Source: Lichtheimia corymbifera B2541
Taxonomy: Eukaryota; Mucoromycota; Mucoromycetes; Mucorales; Lichtheimiaceae
Reading direction: 5' to 3'
NCBI GenBank assembly: GCA_000697475.1
Contig: JNEU01000813.1
Coordinates: forward strand, 46,087-110,086
DNA length: 64,000 nt
Part shown: positions 1 to 11,658 of the stretch, piece by piece
Layout: every line of letters begins with the position of its first letter
Position numbering within the stretch: position 1 is the first letter of the stretch
Position numbers and translations under genes: made by a program
The notes under the pieces: model-generated
What the model was told of the DNA's origin: nothing
The model's database searches: none
Seen by the model: the letters and a program-made list of their open reading frames with translations, nothing else

Positions 1-712
1 AAAGGTGGAGTGTGGTCGTAGAAAAAGTCAAGGGCGTGCGTGTGGTCTGAGACGTGCCAGCAAAACGTATCTTTCCAACCCTCATTCTGATTGGCTAATG
101 CCAGCTCTATACATGTGCACATATTGTTGGCATGATTCTTGTTCATTCGGCGCGCATGCAGTTTATTGTGAAGACTTACTATACGGCACACCTCATCCAT
201 GCTCTTGTATCCTGGATACCGTTGTCATGACCACCACGTTCTTGAACAATGATACAAGACGGGCATTGCCAGCATTTTTGATTGCCCAAGACCTTGTTTT
301 CAATATGATGAGAGCTTATTAAAGATTGATTGTGCAAATACTAGCAAAACAGTTGCTTATTATATGAAATGGGCTTCACTATAAAGGTTGGGTATGCAAT
401 GTAGAGGTGGTGTCCATCAAGTACCGCTGCATGTTGGTTACAGTGGTAAAAGAAAGAGATTAGGAGCATCTGCTGGAATAGTCCTTCAAGTAACCAAGTG
501 CATAATAGTTGCAATGCCTTCAAAATATCTTTATTCGGCTGTTGTATAATGTCAAATCAGTGCATGAAAGGGTGGGGAGGATGATAACAATGGATGTGGT
601 AGGATAAAGTACACATTTTGGCAAGCAGCGGAGGCGAAAAAAAAAGCTCTTTGTCCAACCGGATGGTCTTGTTTTTTCCCTTTGTCTCTTTTTACCCTTT
701 GCTGTCAGCAAT
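1..712. other. Intergenic start of window, upstream of AC40 gene
   Basis: No gene recognised on either strand. Open frames here are short and have no recognisable domain or intron-linked continuation. The last 100 bases before the AC40 start carry pyrimidine-rich tracts typical of the promoters in this window. Confidence 0.5.
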
Positions 713-2151
713 ATGCCCGGTGCCGAGCTTCCTGAAAACGTCGAGCTTTTACGTACGCGTGTTGTTCTTGAACGCGATCGTGTATTCAGTGTAAGTTGAC
801 ACTATCGACTGGACCAATTCGCTTGATTCTGACACCAGAAAACAACAACAACAGGTCAGCGGCAGCGATTACCCACACCAATATCCAGGCATTGACAATA
901 CATGGAATTTGGAAGAATTCAAAAAGGTACAGGTGTACATGAGCTTCGTAAAGGAACCGTAGCACTAACGATCGTTGATTGGGCTGGTTACAGAGATTCC
1001 AGATCAAGATCAATCGGTTGACAGCCGAGAACATGGAGTTCGATCTCGTTGGTGTCGATGCTTCTATTGCCAACGCTTTCCGCCGTATTTTGATCGCCGA
1101 GGTAAGCATCTGATAATGATGCATATGGGATGGGATAGCTTATTGAACAATTTTGTGGTGGTAGGTTCCCACTATGGCAATTGAAAAAGTTTATGTCCTC
1201 AACAACACATCCATCATTCACGACGAAGTTTTGGCTCATCGTCTTGGTTTGATTCCCATCTACGCCGATCCTCAGTTTTTTGATTTTAAGGCTGGTACGT
1301 GATTTACAGTAAAAGACGCATGAGAAAGGAATGGATCATTAATATGATAATGATGAACAGAGGAAGATGGTCCTACGGATCTCAACACGATTGTCTTTAA
1401 GCTCAAGGTCAAATGTGAACACAACCCTGACGCCTCTCCCGATGAGACGGATCCCAAAAAAAAGTTCATTCACAGCCATGGTATGTTGTAAAAAGGAAAA
1501 GGAGAGAGAGAATATATGCCAACATGTCATTTATTAGTCTACTCTGGTGATTTGGTGTGGGAACCCAAGGGTGTTCAAGGTGAAAAGTTTGAGCAAACAC
1601 CCATTCGCCCTGTACAAGATGATATCTTGATTGCCAAGCTTCGTCCTGGACAAGAAATTGACATGGAGTTGCATTGTCACAAGGGTGTAGGCATGGAGCA
1701 CGCTAAATGGTCGCCTGTTGCTACTGCATCCTATCGTTTGCTTCCTGAAATTACCATCCTCAAGCCTATTACCGGTGATGCTGCAGACCGATTCCAAAAG
1801 TGCTTCCCTGAAGGTGTTGTGGATGTGGTGATGGAGAATGGTGTCAAGACTGCCAAGGTCGTCAATGCACGTAAAGATACTGTGAGTCGTGAAGTCTTAC
1901 GGCACAAGGAATTTGAGGATAAGGTGCGACTGACACGAGTACGAGACCATTTTATCTGTAAGTTCAAAATGGGTAACGTAGAGTAGTATCTGGAGATGCT
2001 AACGATGTGTTTTATATTAGTCAATGTCGAGACAACTGGTATCATTCCTCCTGAACAATTGTTCCCAACGGCTATTGATATCCTTATAGAAAAGATCAAA
2101 GCAATCCAACCTTCTCTTGACCGTATCACCAACAATGAAGAAGAAGATTAA
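713..2151 (+). CDS. RPC40: DNA-directed RNA polymerases I and III subunit RPAC1 (AC40)
   Basis: Shared alpha-like subunit of RNA polymerases I and III, which pairs with AC19 to nucleate assembly of the enzyme in the nucleus. Seven exons join into one frame of usual family length (about 340 residues). The protein starts [19 protein letters not shown]. The alpha-type dimerisation motif is plain in exons 3-4 ([15 protein letters not shown]), followed by [14 protein letters not shown], the region equivalent to Rpb3 and bacterial RpoA. The large exon at about 1540-1960 holds the insert domain ([11 protein letters not shown]) and the return to the dimerisation fold (FPEGVVDV). The last exon ends in an acidic EEED. 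All junctions are GT..AG. The start is the first ATG after a pyrimidine-rich leader and matches the family N-terminus. Family assignment is secure; exact intron borders were read by eye. Confidence 0.95.
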
Positions 2152-2405
2152 GCATGTCAATCCTCGCATCAGTCTAGATCGTTTTTCTTTTATGTCTTTT
2201 GTTTTCCCCCTCAACCCCCTCCACTTGCATTTGTATCCTTCAACCTACTCAATAACAACATCTGTACGTATCACGTCAACCTTAAGCATTTATCCAATGA
2301 CACGTGACCGTTGTCTTTTTCTTATAATGAAGTGTGAAGCAGCTGCAGTAAAAAAAACCAGCATGATTTTTGATCCAGCAAAAGCCAACTTCTTATCTCC
2401 CAACC

Positions 2406-3318
2406 ATGATTCCAACACCCGATCTCTCCCATTTGACTCAACACGATTTCGACAAAGTATATGAACCAGCAGGTACAGGAGATGCATGGTGGACAATGAG
2501 CACTTGCAAATGTTGAATTTACTAGAGGACACGTTTCTACTACTCGACGCGTTGGAGGACGACCAGCCATCGCTGCGATCACTGCGTCCTCGTGTTTGCC
2601 TAGAGATTGGGTAAGCCTCATTGGCATGTCTTGCAAGTCGACTCGTTTATTGATAAGTAACTGCTTCTTCTAGTTCTGGCTCCGGGTGTGTATCCGCCTT
2701 CTTGGCCAAGATTATTGGTGTCGATAATGCAGGTAGGATGAGGTAGAGTCGATGATCTTGGTTACATCTTTCTCATCATTGTGTCCACCCAAAACATTCA
2801 GTATTCTTTACCACGGATATCAATCCCCATGCATGTGATACGACAAAGAAAACGGGTATCAAAAATGGAGTGGATCGCATCGAGCCAATACAGACATCTT
2901 TGGTGAATGGATTTCTACCACGATTGGAAGGACTTGTGGATGTGCTTTGCTTCAATCCGCCTTATGTGGTGACGACACCTGAGGAAGTTGGCAGCCATGG
3001 AATTGAAGCATCTTGGGCTGGTGGTATTGATGGTCGACAAGTCATTGATGAGTTTTTACCTTTTGTGCCAGTAAGTGATTCATTCTTTCTTGTTCATTAT
3101 CATTCTAACCCCCATCCACTCACTCACTCATTCTATCCCAAAAGCGACTGTTATCTCCTGATGGCGTATTCTATTTGCTACTCATTAATGAGAACCGACC
3201 TAATCAAGTGGCCGAGATCTTGCGCGGAGAACATGGAATGCATGCCGACATCATTATGGAACGAAGAGCGGGAAGGGAACGACAATATATCCTAAAGATC
3301 ACACATCCATCACGGTAG
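2406..3318 (+). CDS. MTQ2: eRF1 glutamine N5-methyltransferase catalytic subunit (MTQ2/HEMK2)
   Basis: Class I SAM-dependent methyltransferase that, with the small zinc protein Trm112, methylates the GGQ glutamine of translation release factor eRF1 in the cytosol. Five short exons. The N-terminus reads MIPTPDLSHLTQHDF and leads into the family signature YEPAEDTFLLLDALE, split by the first intron. The SAM-binding loop is CLEIGSGSGCVSAFL, again across an intron, and the catalytic NPPY sits in VLCFNPPYVVTTPEEV at about residue 125. The tail (RQYILKITHPSR) is as expected. Total length of about 215 residues is normal for MTQ2 and shorter than bacterial PrmC, which has an extra N-terminal domain. 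It is co-oriented with AC40 and starts about 250 bp after it. No unusual residues seen. Confidence 0.93.
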
Positions 3319-4132
3319 TACACAGACACACACAAAAGACTTAGACATTATCACCCCACCCCTGAAACATGCTTGTACACTACTTTCGATGGTAAAACTC
3401 ATAAAAATACATCCATTTCGGAAATATGCCAATTATCTGCATTGATGTTGATGGTTGCACAGCATCTTACATTACCACGTGTGTGCTCTTGGAATGTTGA
3501 TCAAGCCTATGGATGGATAAGGAACCAGCATGCAGTGTGAATCTTTCAGGGAAAATGCGATCACCAGCAGCATATTAACATTAAGCTTGCAGCATACAAC
3601 ATGGTAATCTTGAGAGCGGTCATTCTTGCATTATTTGTCATCCGATGCATGTTAAGAATGAAGGATGCTTTGAAGCATGGAGTAGTGTTAATTAGTGACT
3701 CCTTGTGGTAGCACAGGGTAGGTGTGCGTGTGGGTGACAATGTGGTCAAGGCGCGCTCACGCGTGGTTGACAGGAAGCAACGTAGCTAATTTACACATTT
3801 GCCCATATTCGGTTGTTGATGGTAGTACAAGATACAATCGGCACGGGTCCTCAAGACACATGATGGTAACCATTGACAAATAGCATACGTTGCGGTGATA
3901 AATAATGATATTCCGTTTATCTATACTCAATTTGAAGGGTACGTAACAATCAACATGAAAGGGCTATTCATACAAGGGGGGAGATTTGGGGGAGGGGAAA
4001 TACCAGCATCTAACTAAATGAGATGGAGAAAAAAAAAGTACATGTCTAACATCTTTACAGGGCGTTGGTTTCCATATATGCACCAGGCATCTATGGGTAT
4101 GTAGGTATGTATAGGTGCTTGTTTGTATGTCT
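3319..4132. other. Intergenic between convergent genes
   Basis: Holds the 3' ends of MTQ2 (plus strand) and the expansin-like gene (minus strand). No further coding sequence, RNA gene or repeat is recognised. An A-rich stretch lies at about 4029-4037. Confidence 0.5.
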
Positions 4133-5020
4133 TTACCAGGACCACTTGATTGAGACAACACCATCGTCGAGATCGGCAATACGCTTAAAAGCAGCAGGGC
4201 TAAAAGATACGCAAGGTTAGTCGATTTCCCCATTACCATGAACAAGTTGAAGAATCGCTTACCTAAGATCGATATCGCCATGACCACAGCTGGGACATGT
4301 ATCCACAACTTTGACAGTAACCGACCCATTTGGTCCGTGAATGCTCACACGTCGGCCACAGTTGGGGTTGTTGTTGGAGTTACCACCATTTGCCATTTGT
4401 CCGTGGTTCATGGCAGCTACAAGTTCCGAATCACTATTTTCAGAACCACATGAACCCATGCCAACAGTGTACCCTAAGTCGGCAAAGAGGTTAGTTTTGG
4501 AAATGATCTAGAAATGGACACACTTACAGGTAGCCTTGCCACTGTAGGATCCACCACCGCTGCCACCTTTGCTCTTTTTGCTGGATGCTGCCATGGTTGT
4601 TGACTTGCTGCTGCTTGAGCTAGTAGTAGTTGGCGTAGCGATATTTTGAGTGGTTGAGTCGTCGTCTTCTTCTTGGTAATCCTTTTCTTCATCATCATCT
4701 TCGTGGTTGCCATGATGACCATTATGAGGAGATGCACTAGCAGTGGGTTGTTGCCATTGAGTGGTGGTGGTTGTTGTGGTGGAAGCTGTGGACGTTACAG
4801 CCCAAAGCCAAGGAGCAGAATCTGTCGGTTCATCTTCGGCTGTGGTAGTAGCAGTGGGATTCCAATCACCATCATCATCATATTGACGAGCATGCAAGTT
4901 ACGAATGGAACGGTTACTCCTATCTTGTTGTTGGTCACGAGAAACCGGTAATGGGGCGGCCAGCACCAAAGAAATGAACATGCAAAGAACAAGGAACCGC
5001 TCAGCAGTAAAGGATGCCAT
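4133..5020 (-). CDS. Secreted expansin-like protein with RlpA-type double-psi beta-barrel
   Basis: Extracellular protein related to expansins, barwins and loosenins, which bind and loosen polysaccharide walls without hydrolysis. Three exons. A clear signal peptide (FLVLCMFISLVLAAPLP, about residues 9-25) is followed by about 130 low-complexity residues rich in Thr, Ser, Asp and Gly, probably O-glycosylated. The C-terminal barrel starts at SGKATWYTVGMGSCG, across intron 1, and contains CGRRVSIHG, then VVDTCPSCGHGDIDLSPAAF, the DPBB acidic motif, split by intron 2. It ends at IKWSW. The paired cysteines and the HGDIDLS aspartates expected for this fold are present. No C-terminal carbohydrate-binding (expansin domain 2) module follows, so it is expansin-like rather than full expansin. 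Whether it acts on its own wall or on plant material cannot be told. Confidence 0.88.
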
Positions 5021-5091
5021 TATGCAAAGGTATGAACAAGATATGTACAGGTTTTTGAGTTGTATGATTCATTTGCCACCGAGACTAATGC

Positions 5092-5100
5092 ATATTTATA
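5092..5100 (-). promoter_or_regulatory. TATA box of the expansin-like gene
   Basis: On the minus strand the sequence reads TATAAATAT about 75 bp before the ATG at 5020, a normal distance for a strongly expressed fungal gene. The 284-bp gap is shared with the divergent AROM-derived gene that starts at 5305. Confidence 0.5.
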
Positions 5101-5304
5101 AGCACACAGCCAACCTTGTGTAATGTCAACCGGTCCGGGTGCTAAGGCAAAATTCCTTGTCGGCAAACATCCATAACAAGACAGGGCCATCATCATTAAA
5201 GTTGGGGGTGTATAGCAGCTACTACTACAACACGACTTTTTAGTTCGGGGCATCGAATTTGCAACTTTGTCTCTTTTTTCTTTTTCCTCAATTTCCGCCA
5301 AGCA

Positions 5305-7918
5305 ATGGTAGTACAGCATCAACAAAGGCAACAATACCAGGATCCTATCGATTTGGTCAGGGTGTCGGTTCTCGACACACCCGATATGGTGCACATGGGA
5401 TTTCATTTGACAGAGCATATCGCATCCGATCTCTTTGCGGTTGTTCCAGTTACCAATTACGTGGTGATTACTGATACCCACCTAGCTGAATTACATTTGC
5501 CAACGCTTGTTGAGAGCTTGCAAGCTCAATTACCAGAGTCAAGCCGGTTGCTAGTGCATGTCCTGCCACCAGGGGAACAAACCAAAACACGAGAGGCAAA
5601 AGCAGGCATTGAAGATTTCTTGCTTGATAATGCATGCACAAGAGACACATGCTTGATTGCGCTTGGGGGTGGTGTTGTGGGTGATCTTGTCGGATTTGTC
5701 GCCGCCACATTTATGCGTGGTATTCCAATTATACAGGTGCCCACTACTTTACTTGCCATGGTGGATTCAAGTATTGGCGGAAAAACAGCTGTAGACACGC
5801 CTCATGGTAAAAACCTCATCGGCTCATTCTGGCAACCCAAACGTATCTATATGGACCTTGCATTGTTGCATACCCTTCCCGATCGTGAATTGGCAAATGG
5901 GATGGCAGAAGTCATCAAGGTAAATGTGTAACCACCCCCAACAATGTTGTTTCTAGTTGCTTGTTTTGGTGATCCGTACTAATTGATTGTTTGATGCATT
6001 CTTATTTTTCATCACAGACAGCAGCCATATGGAGTCAATCCGACTTTGAAAACCTTGAGCATGCAAGCGCCGATATCAAAGCTGCAATTGCCGCAATCGG
6101 ACAACAGCCGATAACAGCAAAAGGTATAAACAACGGCTCGTGCAAAAGAAAAGAAAAAAAAAAGCTCGCATTGTGTAACTAACCAAGGAACAAAACAAAC
6201 AATGCAAAATAGATGATGAAGGATTACGATTACGCGATTTATTGATGCATACGATCTTGGCAGCTGTGCGTGTCAAGGCTGAAGTTGTTAGCAATGATGA
6301 ACGTGAGAGTGGATTACGTGGATTGCTCAATTATGGCCATACGGTGGGCCATGCGTTCGAAATGCTATTGACACCTGGCTGGCTACACGGTGAATGCGTT
6401 GCAGTGGGCATGCTCGTTGAAGCAGAAATTGCATGTGCTTTAGGCCATTGTCATCCTTCTGTTGTTGATCGACTCCAAGCGTGTTTGAAAAAGCATGGAT
6501 TGCCAACCCAATTGACAGAGCCCCTTTTATTGGAAGATGTGATGCGTATCATGAAAGTTGACAAGAAAAACAAAGGCACCCATAAACGCATGGTCATTCT
6601 CACCAACATTGGCACCACTTTGGAACAACGAGCCACGCTAGTATCAGATACTGCTATACAAGATGTTCTTCGTCAGTATATGACCTTCCATCCTTCTTCA
6701 TATCCCGGGGCCCGGGCCATCCCTCAACAACAGCACAAAGGCGCAGCTGAGTCTTCTTTAACAACAATGAAATCGGGACCCTGTATCATTTTATGTGGCG
6801 AGCCTATGGAGTGGATTCGACGCACATTCGTTCCCGCTTTTATTGCATCATCTGGTGGCAATTATAGCGTTCATCAGCAGAATATGCCAATTGGTACAAG
6901 CAATCAGCTTTTGGTGCTTGATGATATACGTGATGTTGACAATGCATTGCTCCAAACCCGAAAGGACAACAACGCCACGATGGTCGTAGTAAGGTTTACA
7001 TATGAAGGTGGCAGTACAACACTTGATCCTAGTATGGCATGGTACGAGTATGTGCTTGTGAAGGAAGACAACGGTGATGGTGATGCATCTCTACTACGTG
7101 GTGCACTTGACTTTTTGCAGGGGTTAGCAGAGATGCGCCCACGCCACCGCGCCTCATCTTTGTCGCCATGCTCAACACCGTCGTACTTTGTGACACCCAC
7201 CATTACAGACTATGCATCTGTGTCCTCGCATCAAGTCAATCATTGGCTACAGCAAGCTGATGCAGTTGAGATGCGTGCTGATTTACTTGATGGCCCTGAA
7301 ACACTGACTCATCTTGGCAAGCAGTTGGCTTTGCTACGTCAACGTACTCAGAAGCCTATCATTTTTACGATTCGTACACAACCGCAAGGTGGGAAATTTG
7401 ATGCATCAAATACAGCTCTCTACGCAGAATGGATTACATGGGCCCATCGTTGGGGTTGCGAGTATGTGGATATTGAGTTTACTACCTTGCCAGCACCTCA
7501 GCTAGAGCGAATTTTATTGTTGAATCGCACTTGTCAAACGGTGCAGTGTATCTTGTCGTTCCACGATCTCGATCACAGCTATCCATGGTCTGGACCTAGG
7601 ATGATCGACTTGTACGAGCGTGCGTGCGCATTGTCCAACACGTACTTGCAACATGATCCCGCCATTATCAAACTTGTTGGGGTTGCTCACTCAACTTGGG
7701 ATAATCTTGAGCTTGACATGTTCCGGCGTCGTATCGACCCGACCATGAATAAGAAGCTTATCCTCATCAACATGGGTCAACAGGGTCGCATTTCACGTGT
7801 CAAGAACACTTTTCTTACTCCAGCGACTCATCCAGCTTTGCCTCATGCAGCAGCACCCGGTCAACTTTCTATCGTTGATGTTCAAGACTTGCGATCACGT
7901 CTTGGGCTTTTTGCATAA
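5305..7918 (+). CDS. AROM-derived bifunctional 3-dehydroquinate synthase / type I 3-dehydroquinate dehydratase
   Basis: Three exons give one 808-residue frame; pentafunctional AROM proteins are about 1,550-1,600. Residues about 1-390 are a 3-dehydroquinate synthase with its full active-site set: the NAD/metal loop [39 protein letters not shown] and [10 protein letters not shown]. The EPSP synthase that should follow is absent. About 130 residues then resemble a decayed shikimate kinase, beginning [14 protein letters not shown] where a P-loop GxxxxGKT belongs. The last 250 residues are a type I dehydratase: [24 protein letters not shown], the His of LSFHDLDH, the Schiff-base Lys of IIKLVGVA, and AAAPGQLS. 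It stops at LRSRLGLFA, exactly where AROM would enter shikimate dehydrogenase. Predicted product is 3-dehydroshikimate, from DAHP via 3-dehydroquinate. Whether a full AROM exists elsewhere in the genome decides its role. Confidence 0.9.
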
Positions 7919-8375
7919 TATGCACAACTATCACCCCCAACCCACCACCACACACCATTGAATTCCGCTATACTGTAACACCTTCCATTGTGTGTATTGC
8001 TCCGGGTTTCATATCTCTTTTCTCTTTTTCATACTTTGTGCCTATATGAATACGTCGTACTACTCAGAAGCTTCATAAAACGTGTATAAAAGAAATGCAT
8101 TGGTGGGAAATGTCACGTGAGCAAAAAGGAGGGATAATAATACATGGTAGTAGCTATCTTCTAATGATGGGATGAAACAAAGGTACAGCAGGAGGTCTAA
8201 TGGGATAACCCTTTTCCGCGCACCACACACGACAACACCGCTTCAAGCAAAGCACCAGCAACCTCTCTTTCCAACCACGCTTGCAACAAACCACCAACAC
8301 AGACACGGTCAAGGACGTTTGCTCACAGCAGCATTCTAGTTCCTATCAACCTTTTCTCCTCAATTATACTGTTCA
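7919..8375. other. Intergenic, 3' end of AROM-derived gene and promoter of transporter
   Basis: No gene seen. CA-rich sequence follows the stop codon. A TATAAAAG-like motif lies at about 8083-8091, and pyrimidine-rich leader sequence precedes the next ATG. Confidence 0.45.
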
Positions 8376-10752
8376 ATGGAGCGTTCACTTACGGTTGACC
8401 TACCTGTTGACCAAGTTGCCAGAGTTGTTAGGCGACATCTTGTCGTTCCACCACCACCGCCACCAACACCTCCAACAACAACCACTTGCGTTTCATCGAC
8501 ACCAGCTGCATCCCAGATACCCCAAATGCGTCGTCGTAATGGCCATACCCCTAACAACAGGACCACGAGTTATCAAACAGTAGCAAACTCATTTGACACG
8601 CCCATCTACAACACACATCATTTGTTACCAGGTGGGGCTATTGTTGACGAGATTTACAAGTGGACAGCACGCGTTGAAGACCAGCAACAACGTCGAAGAC
8701 AATCTATCTCGTTACCAGCTATCCGTTCTCCACCTCTTGACGACGACCCGTTACTCCAATGTCTCAAACAGCCGGGTGGGTTCCGACGCTATCATGCATT
8801 GAATAATGCTGCACGTCATGGCAAATCACCTCCTAATTTCGTCACTTCAAGCTTTGTCGAGTTCCTTTATCTTTATGGTCATTTCGGTGGTGAAGATCTA
8901 TCAGATGATGATGACGACGATGACGATGATGACTCTTCTTGTTCATCCTACAGCAGCAGTGGGGAATCAGTATCTTCTGAAGAACATGATCCACAACAAC
9001 AACAGCAGCAACAGCAACAGCAACAGCCATCAATGATGGATGAAAGAAGGAGGATGGGTAATGGGCTACAATCAAGAACGACTTTGGATACAGGCATCAT
9101 GCATGGTGACAGTAGCAGCAGCAACGCTCTTCCGGTCCATCATCATCCACACAGCAATGGCACTCTACCACTTCCTGTCACCAATGGCCCATCATCTTCT
9201 TCTCGACGCAGAGTAAACAATTATCAGCAACTCTATGCACGTGAGACGATGCCCCTGTTACAAAGTTCAAGGCGACAAAATCAAGCCATTCAAGCTAAAG
9301 CTACCCCTGGAAAAGCCATGTTCTTATTACTCAAATCATTTGTTACCACGGGTAAGTATGCATAGGAGAGAAGATATCATCTAGATGACTCATATTTTTT
9401 CCATTTAATAGGTATCATGTTTCTACCAAAAGCGTAAGTATTTCCCTTTTATATACACCGCATAGGTAATTTACTGGGTTGCGTCAACAACACATAGGTT
9501 CTACAATGGCGGATTGGTAGCATCCATGATTGGTATTGTGATATGGTCATTGATCTCCCTATGGTCCTTCCTTTTACTGGTGCAAACACGATTGGTGGTA
9601 CATGCAAGTTTCGGTGAAATGGGTGGGGTACTGTATGGACACACGATGCGAGTGGCAGTCCTCGTAGCCATCACCTTATCACAAATTGGATTTGTCTGCG
9701 CTTACATGGTGTTCGTTTCCGAGAATCTGCAAGCCCTTGTCCTCGCCTTTTCCAAATGCCGTGTCATGTTACCCATGCATCTGCTCGTTCTGGCACAAAG
9801 TTTTGCATTTATCCCACTTGCCATGATCCGAAAGATCCAACGCCTCTCTGTGTTTGCTCTCATTGCTGATATCTTTATCGTCATTGGTCTTGGCTACTTG
9901 TTCTATTATGAGCTCAAACAACTCGTTGTGGTCGGTCAAGGCGTTGTATCCATGTGGAGCCCAATGTCATTTCCATTGTTTATCGGCACAGTGGCATTTA
10001 CCTATGAAGGCATTGGTTTGGGTAAGTGGATTGGAATAGGATGAAAGGGATAGGGAGTTGCTCATGTGACAACATTTGTAGTCATCCCGATTACTGAATC
10101 CATGAAGGAACCACAAAAGTTCCCGGGCGTACTGCGACGTACCCTGATTATCATCACAACCCTTTTCATCTCGTTGGGTGCAGTCTCATACCTTGCATTT
10201 GGCGAAGACGTGCAAACGATCATCTTGTTAAACTTACCAAGCAAGGATCCCGTTGTATCATCCATCCAAACGCTGTACTCGCTTGCTATATGTCTATCGA
10301 TTCCGCTTCAACTCTTTCCTGCCATCCGCATCATGGAGAATGGACTGTTTACTACACGCTCCGGAAAGAACAATGCCATGGTCAAATGGCAAAAGAATGT
10401 TTTCCGCGTATTAGTGGTGTTTCTATGCGCATGGATTGCCATTGTGGGTTCCAAGGATAAGCTTGACAAGTTTGTTGCTTTGATAGGCGCGCTCTTTTGC
10501 ATCCCATTATGCTTTGTCTTTCCACCACTCTTCCACATGAAGGCCCTCACTCTCTCAAAATGGCGTCTTGCTGCTGATGTTGCTTTGATTTTATTTGGTG
10601 TCGGGTGGTAAGTTGTATAAGGATGGGAATAAGACAATGGGCTAATAGTGACCGAATATAGCATGCTCTATGTGGTCAGTATGACTCTCTATCAATGGAA
10701 CGCGGGTGATATTGTTGACCCTGTCAAGCAATGCGTGTCACATCGAACCTGA
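8376..10752 (+). CDS. Vacuolar-type amino acid transporter (AAAP/SLC36, Avt3/Avt4-like)
   Basis: Amino acid/auxin permease family member, most like the Avt3/4 and SLC36 proteins that move neutral amino acids across the vacuolar membrane. Five exons. About 310 N-terminal residues are soluble and low complexity: a proline run, a ten-Asp stretch (EDLSDDDDD...) and a glutamine run. The long hydrophilic N-terminus is typical of Avt3/4. The membrane part starts at GKAMFLLLKSFVTTGIMFLP, interrupted by two introns around a 22-bp micro-exon. It continues with FYNGGLVASMIGIVIWSLISL, SQIGFVCAYMVFVSENLQA, AFTYEGIGLVIPITESMKEP and the EDVQTIILLNLP loop, for about eleven helices. FAYEGIG-VIPIENSM is the family signature. 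Substrate cannot be told from sequence. Confidence 0.9.
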
Positions 10753-11658
10753 ATATATTGTACAGTCCCATTCCTTCCATACCACGCCAAACCTTTTATA
10801 TATCCTCATCTTGTAACGATATCCCTCCCCCAAACCCCATCTACGAGTGGCTGCATGCCCTAATCCCAAAATAAAATAAAAAAAAGACAATGGCACACAA
10901 ACGATATTACGGATGTTGGTGTTCACCAAAGTTTAGGTTACAATTAAAAGAGGAACCCTGGCATGGATATGAAATGGCTGCTGTGCCTGGCTGGTGTAAT
11001 CAACGTAATGCCAAATAAAGCGGACAATACTACTGATATATCCCTTTCCGTGAATCGGAAGCGTTCCGCAAAAGAGGTAATATGCACAAAGTGCATGCGA
11101 GGTCTTCATCAAGCTGCATTATTACTGCAGATGCCCTATGATTGGGGGAGGAAGCGTAAGAAAAAGGAGAGAGAAATAGGTAATTTCATATAGCCCTCTT
11201 TGTGAGTGACATGACATCAATAGTGCAACCATCTCTCTTTCTCCGTGTGTGTGTGCGTGTGAGTGAGTGAGTGCCGCATACAACAATCGAACCACATTTT
11301 ATTATACTCGCCCCGACGATAGTCTCAACTCAAAAAGCCCCTTGTGCTTCTTTCCCCCCAACTTTGAAGCACTCATTCATTATTTAGCTTTTCCCCAAAC
11401 TAACCATGTCAACGTAAAAAGAAAAAGGAAAAGAGGTATATTTAGGCAAGATAATACATAAGTGAGTAGGAGGAGAGAGAGAGGATATATATATATAAAG
11501 TTGATAAAGTGATGGGAAATGACGTGCTGAGTCTGAGAGCCATTGTTGTTGGGTATGTTGGAGAAGATGACCTGTCATATACTTGTATCGACCCCTTAAT
11601 AGTTGGCCCAACCGCCTACTTTTTCCCCCTTGTTGTCTTCGATCCTTCATCATCATCA
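10753..11658. other. Intergenic between convergent genes
   Basis: No gene recognised. A 76-codon open frame at 10963-11193 has no homology I can see. GT/GAGT dinucleotide-rich sequence lies at about 11240-11275, and a GA/TA-rich stretch at about 11468-11500. Confidence 0.45.

Noticed and set aside
8900..9030. Possible CRISPR-like or satellite repeat
   Set aside because: It is GAT/GAC and CAA/CAG codon repeats within an open frame (Asp and Gln runs), not spaced direct repeats.
8842..9075. Minus-strand frame over Asp and Gln codon runs
   Set aside because: Shadow of the low-complexity N-terminus of the amino acid transporter.
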